Shown here: positions 42,955 through 44,235 of the stretch, piece by piece
Layout of the letters: each line of letters begins with the position of its first letter
How positions within the stretch are numbered: the first letter of the stretch is position 1
Assembly (NCBI GenBank): GCA_000171835.1
Contig: ABHC01000032.1
Location: 1 to 44,235 of the forward strand
From: an alpha proteobacterium BAL199
GTDB taxonomy: Bacteria; Pseudomonadota; Alphaproteobacteria; Thalassobaculales; Thalassobaculaceae
Length of the DNA stretch: 44,235 nt
Reading direction: 5' to 3'
The notes under the pieces: generated by a model
The model's database searches: none
The model's input: only the letters and a program-made list of their open reading frames with translations
Told to the model about the DNA's origin: nothing
Translations under genes and position numbers: made by a program

Positions 42955-44235
42955 GCTCTTTTGAATTTCGAGTGGGCTATGCGGCCTGCGGGTTGATCCG
43001 GGTGAAGTCGAGTTTTCCGGCGATGAGGAAGAGTACGGTGCGCATGGTGGCGAACCGGGTGTAGCCGCGGGCCTTGCGTTTGGCGGCCTGAAACAGGCCA
43101 TTGAGCGCCTCGATGAAGCCGTTGGTCTGGCGGGTCTGGGTCCAGGCGACGATGCCGTCGAAGTGCCTACGGATCATCCTGGCGACGTCTTTCATCGGCT
43201 CGACCTTGGAACGCAGGACGTTGGTGCACCACTGCTTGAGCATGGCGGAGACGACGTTGATCTGCTTGCGCTCGAGGATGTCGCGCAAATTCTCACGGTA
43301 GAGCCAGGCGCGCGGCGTGCGTTTGGTGGCGACCTGAGCGATCAACGCGTCAAGGTCGGCCCGGCCCTCGTCAGTCAGCCGGTCGCGGTCTTTGAGCAGC
43401 TTCCAGCGCAGCCCCTTGAGGCTCGGATCGGTTCGCTGCTCGATGCGCCTGGTCTGATCGACGGCGGCGGACGCATGGGCGACGACGTGGAATTTGTCGA
43501 AGGTGATGCGCGCGTTGGGCAACTGCCTGGCCACGCCCTTGATGAAGGCCGGCGACATGTCGATGCTCACCGAGCGGACCTGCTCGGGCATGGCTTTGTG
43601 CTCGGCCAGGTATTCGGCGAAGTGGGTGATGGTTTTGGCGTCCTTGCCTTCGGTGACGAACACCACCTTGCGCTCATCCATATCGGCGGCGATGGTCAGG
43701 TAGTTGTGGCCGCGCCGGCAGGAGGTCTCGTCGATCGCCACCGCCGTCACCGTCGACAGATCGGCCTCGGCCAGGGCGAGATCGACATAGCGCGAACAGA
43801 TCGCATGGACGCGATGCCAGGACAGGCCGACCAGCTTGGCCACGGCGGCAAAGGTCATCTGCCGGGCCATGGCCAGCACCAGCGCCTCGAACAGCAGGGT
43901 GAAGCCGGCGAGCTTGCCGAACCACTCGGGCTCGACCTGCACGACCCGCCCGTCGGGCAGCTTCACGCGAGGCGTTCTGACCTCCAGGAAGCATTCGTGC
44001 TGGAAGAAGTTCAGATGCCGCAGGCGCTTGATCTGGGTGTCGTGGACCGGATGCACGCCTGCCACGCCGGCCGCCGGAAACCGTGTCCCGGCGACGAAAT
44101 CGACACCGATCGTCAGGGTCTTCTCGGCCGCGTCGAAGTCGACGCCGTTGACGTACCACGGCTCGGCAATGCCCAAGGCCACCTCGAAGAGTTGGTTCTG
44201 CATGCCCCGCACTCGCCTCCAGAGCCCCACCTGCA
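42954..44235 (-). mobile_element. ISL3-family element, running off the window
   Basis: The left end at 42954 reads GGCTCTTTTGAATTTCGAG, typical of the ISL3 family, whose ends begin GGCTCTT. It directly follows the truncated integrase. The right end and any target duplication lie beyond the window. One transposase gene is inside. Confidence 0.85.
42977..44203 (-). CDS. ISL3-family transposase
   Basis: This 408-residue transposase has the ISL3 layout: VHDTQIKRLRHLNFFQHECFLEVRTPRVKLPDGR at the N-terminal end, then the DDE segments AVAIDETSCRRGHNYLTIAADM (first Asp), SVSIDMSPAFIKGVARQLPNARITFDKFHVV (second Asp), and TNGFIEALNGLFQAAKRKARGYTRF (Glu). ATG 44203 (MQNQLFEVALG) is chosen; an upstream in-frame start at 44230 is possible. 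The usual zinc-finger region at the N-terminus is not obvious. The frame is intact. Confidence 0.93.
   Translation of the reverse strand: MQNQLFEVALGIAEPWYVNGVDFDAAEKTLTIGVDFVAGTRFPAAGVAGVHPVHDTQIKRLRHLNFFQHECFLEVRTPRVKLPDGRVVQVEPEWFGKLAGFTLLFEALVLAMARQMTFAAVAKLVGLSWHRVHAICSRYVDLALAEADLSTVTAVAIDETSCRRGHNYLTIAADMDERKVVFVTEGKDAKTITHFAEYLAEHKAMPEQVRSVSIDMSPAFIKGVARQLPNARITFDKFHVVAHASAAVDQTRRIEQRTDPSLKGLRWKLLKDRDRLTDEGRADLDALIAQVATKRTPRAWLYRENLRDILERKQINVVSAMLKQWCTNVLRSKVEPMKDVARMIRRHFDGIVAWTQTRQTNGFIEALNGLFQAAKRKARGYTRFATMRTVLFLIAGKLDFTRINPQAA

Noticed and set aside
43674-44159. Second minus-strand ORF inside the ISL3 element
   Set aside because: It is an out-of-frame shadow of the transposase with an Arg/Gly-rich composition.

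Overview
This window looks like a chromosomal segment of a high-GC alphaproteobacterium, probably Rhodospirillales in the broad sense; the genus cannot be resolved by eye. The basis is the xseB-ispA-dxs gene order, a TAXI-type TRAP transporter, a YhaO/YhaN-like nuclease-ATPase pair, and uniformly GC-rich coding up to about 39.5 kb. No rRNA, tRNA or CRISPR array was recognised.

Layout. 1-2061: a Tat-exported oligopeptide-type ABC binding protein and its upstream region. 2062-9110: an accessory metabolic region with a divergent iron-ADH-like protein, a GNAT acetyltransferase, a glycosyltransferase, and a tight four-gene operon (APH-type kinase, enolase paralogue, D-2-hydroxyacid dehydrogenase, DSD1/D-threonine-aldolase-like PLP enzyme). 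Two of these proteins appear to lack residues central to their families' chemistry, so the operon probably handles a non-standard substrate. 9136-12395: two related pentapeptide-repeat proteins around a small unknown protein. That small gene carries an in-frame 96-bp insertion of a short inverted-repeat element; a second, nearly identical copy lies 31 kb away at 41.7 kb. 12526-16881: an RND efflux pump and its adaptor. 16988-19743: a TAXI TRAP transporter. 19878-24633: a histone-deacetylase-family protein, a PAS protein, and the isoprenoid genes xseB-ispA-dxs. 24652-26869: a divergent ArsR-like regulator and MFS transporter. 27001-28100: an RTX-repeat gene truncated by an IS6-family element. 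28194-32462: an M20 peptidase, a Gfo/Idh/MocA oxidoreductase, an alpha/beta hydrolase with a Cys nucleophile, and a YghU-like GST. 32627-37377: a SbcD/YhaO-like nuclease (apparent CTG start) and a YhaN-like ATPase. 37734-38804: a ketopantoate-reductase-like protein.

39.5 kb to the end is a mobile, partly AT-rich island. It begins inside a TRAP DctP-type binding-protein gene, of which only the C-terminal part survives, fused in frame to a short island-derived start. It then carries a small recombinase-like ORF, a complete IS630-family element, copy B of the 96-bp element, a small lipoprotein, a tyrosine integrase truncated by an ISL3-family element, and the ISL3 transposase running to the window edge.

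The most interesting signals are (i) the 96-bp element: IS630-like TIRs, TA duplication in a CTAG site, a length divisible by three, open in the host frame, so it adds about 32 residues to a protein; and (ii) the kinase/enolase-paralogue/dehydrogenase/PLP operon with altered active sites. All family calls come from reading the translations without database searches.
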